Assembly (NCBI GenBank): GCA_020051025.1
Contig: JAGVJS010000333.1
Span: 1-7,033, forward strand
Reading direction: 5' to 3'
From: Sphingobium sp.
GTDB lineage: Bacteria; Pseudomonadota; Alphaproteobacteria; Sphingomonadales; Sphingomonadaceae
DNA length: 7,033 nt
The notes under the pieces were generated by a model. The model was not told the origin of the DNA. It worked only from the letters and a program-made list of their open reading frames with translations, and made no database searches. A program made the position numbers and the translations under genes. Each line of letters begins with the position of its first letter. Position 1 is the first letter of the stretch. Below are positions 6,393 through 7,033 of this stretch, one piece after another.

Positions 6393-7033
6393 ACCCGACC
6401 TGTTCCGCTCGGTCTTCGGGCGGGTCACGCTTTCGGCGCTGCTGGTCAGCCTGCTTTCTACCCTGGCGCTGTTTCTGGTGGTGCAGAAGATCGTCGATGA
6501 TGACGGTCGGGCGATGCTGGCGCGCGAGGTCGATACCGACCTTGCTGGCCTGGCAGACATTTATCTCAGCAGCGACGTCGCGGAACTGCGCGAGCGGATT
6601 GCCGACCGCCTGGCAATGAACCGCGAGGATGGCGAACGCAGCTGGTATCTGCTGACCGATCCGGCTGGGCGGCGTCTTGCCGGCAATCTCGATCGCTGGC
6701 CCATCATCGCGTCGGAAGTATCAGAGGCGCGTTATATCACTTTGCCGGACGGCGACCGCATGTTTGCCCGCGCAACCCAGTTGGGCACCGGCGCGCGCCT
6801 GCTTGTAGGGCGCAGCAGCTATCGCGGGCAGGCACTGCTGGGGCGCCTTGCTACCGCATTTGCCGTGGCCGGGGCCGGCATCGCATTGCTCAGCCTGGTG
6901 GCGGGTCATTTCGGCTTGCGCGCGGGCGAGGCCTATCATCCCTGGCTCGCCTCCACCGATCCCGCCCTTGACGAATACGGCCTGGGCCATGTGTTCCTGA
7001 TGCAGGTCATCGCCGCCATGCCGGAACTGGGCC
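6385..7033 (+). CDS. Sensor histidine kinase, N-terminal part, 3'-truncated by window edge
   Basis: The frame opens after a TGA at 6364-6366 and its only sensible start is TTG 6385 (MPRPDLFRSVFGRVTL), preceded by ggcggga about 8 bases upstream and overlapping the regulator by 8 nt. The 216 visible residues contain a first membrane helix at about 15-33 (SALLVSLLSTLALFLVV), an extracytoplasmic sensor region at about 34-152 (DTDLAGLADIY, RIADRLA, WYLLTDPAGRRLAGNLDRWP) and a second helix at about 156-176 (TAFAVAGAGIALLSLVAGHF). Position, overlap and topology identify a membrane sensor kinase partnering the regulator. The HisKA and ATPase domains would lie beyond the window. Oddly, residues 181-216 (GEAYHPWLASTDPALDEYGL onward) do not look like the HAMP domain expected there, although base composition remains coding-like. 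The kinase call therefore rests on the N-terminal part and on context. Confidence 0.78.
   Translation, partial: MPRPDLFRSVFGRVTLSALLVSLLSTLALFLVVQKIVDDDGRAMLAREVDTDLAGLADIYLSSDVAELRERIADRLAMNREDGERSWYLLTDPAGRRLAGNLDRWPIIASEVSEARYITLPDGDRMFARATQLGTGARLLVGRSSYRGQALLGRLATAFAVAGAGIALLSLVAGHFGLRAGEAYHPWLASTDPALDEYGLGHVFLMQVIAAMPELG

Noticed and set aside
6344..6619. Plus-strand 91-codon ORF (MGHWLPSDRGG...) across the regulator/kinase junction
   Set aside because: It is a shifted reading of the same DNA. The frame from TTG 6385 gives the expected membrane helix and sensor region and continues to the window end, while this one is Trp/Arg/Cys-rich noise.

Overview
The window reads as ordinary chromosome from a GC-rich alphaproteobacterium. 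Codon third positions are mostly G or C, the RTX protein has the nonapeptide/spacer architecture common in sphingomonads and rhizobia, and the sensor-kinase N-terminus resembles ones I associate with Sphingomonadales. A Sphingobium/Novosphingobium-like host is my inference; no rRNA or marker gene is present. All five main genes lie on the + strand. I see no tRNA, rRNA, insertion sequence, CRISPR array or attachment site.

Layout. (1) 2-3121: the 3' part of a large RTX calcium-binding protein whose 5' end lies outside the window. It holds two runs of calcium-binding nonapeptides, three ~50-residue spacer modules, five tandem 73-82-residue modules and a C-terminal type I secretion signal. It is followed by a perfect, spacerless 48-bp palindrome (3143-3190). 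(2) 3315-4430: alanine dehydrogenase (ald) with its substrate- and NAD-binding residues in place, then a textbook intrinsic terminator (4466-4499). (3) 4500-4750: a gene-poor leader with two abutting hairpins and a possible 30-codon ORF whose stop overlaps the next start. (4) 4751-5581: a TauE/SafE-family membrane permease, followed by a terminator-like inverted repeat. (5) 5682-6392 and 6385-7033: an OmpR/PhoB-type response regulator and, overlapping it by 8 nt, the N-terminal part of its presumed sensor kinase, which begins at TTG and runs off the window.

Working together. The regulator and kinase are a two-gene operon; the other genes look like separate transcription units, since terminator-like structures separate them. 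Nothing ties RTX export, alanine catabolism, anion permeation and the two-component system into one pathway. I find no convincing new multi-gene system. The points most worth checking are the 48-bp palindrome, the missing HAMP-like sequence after the kinase's second membrane segment, the near-identical 492-bp repeat inside the RTX gene, and the short upstream ORFs that end in TGATG overlaps with both ald and the permease gene.
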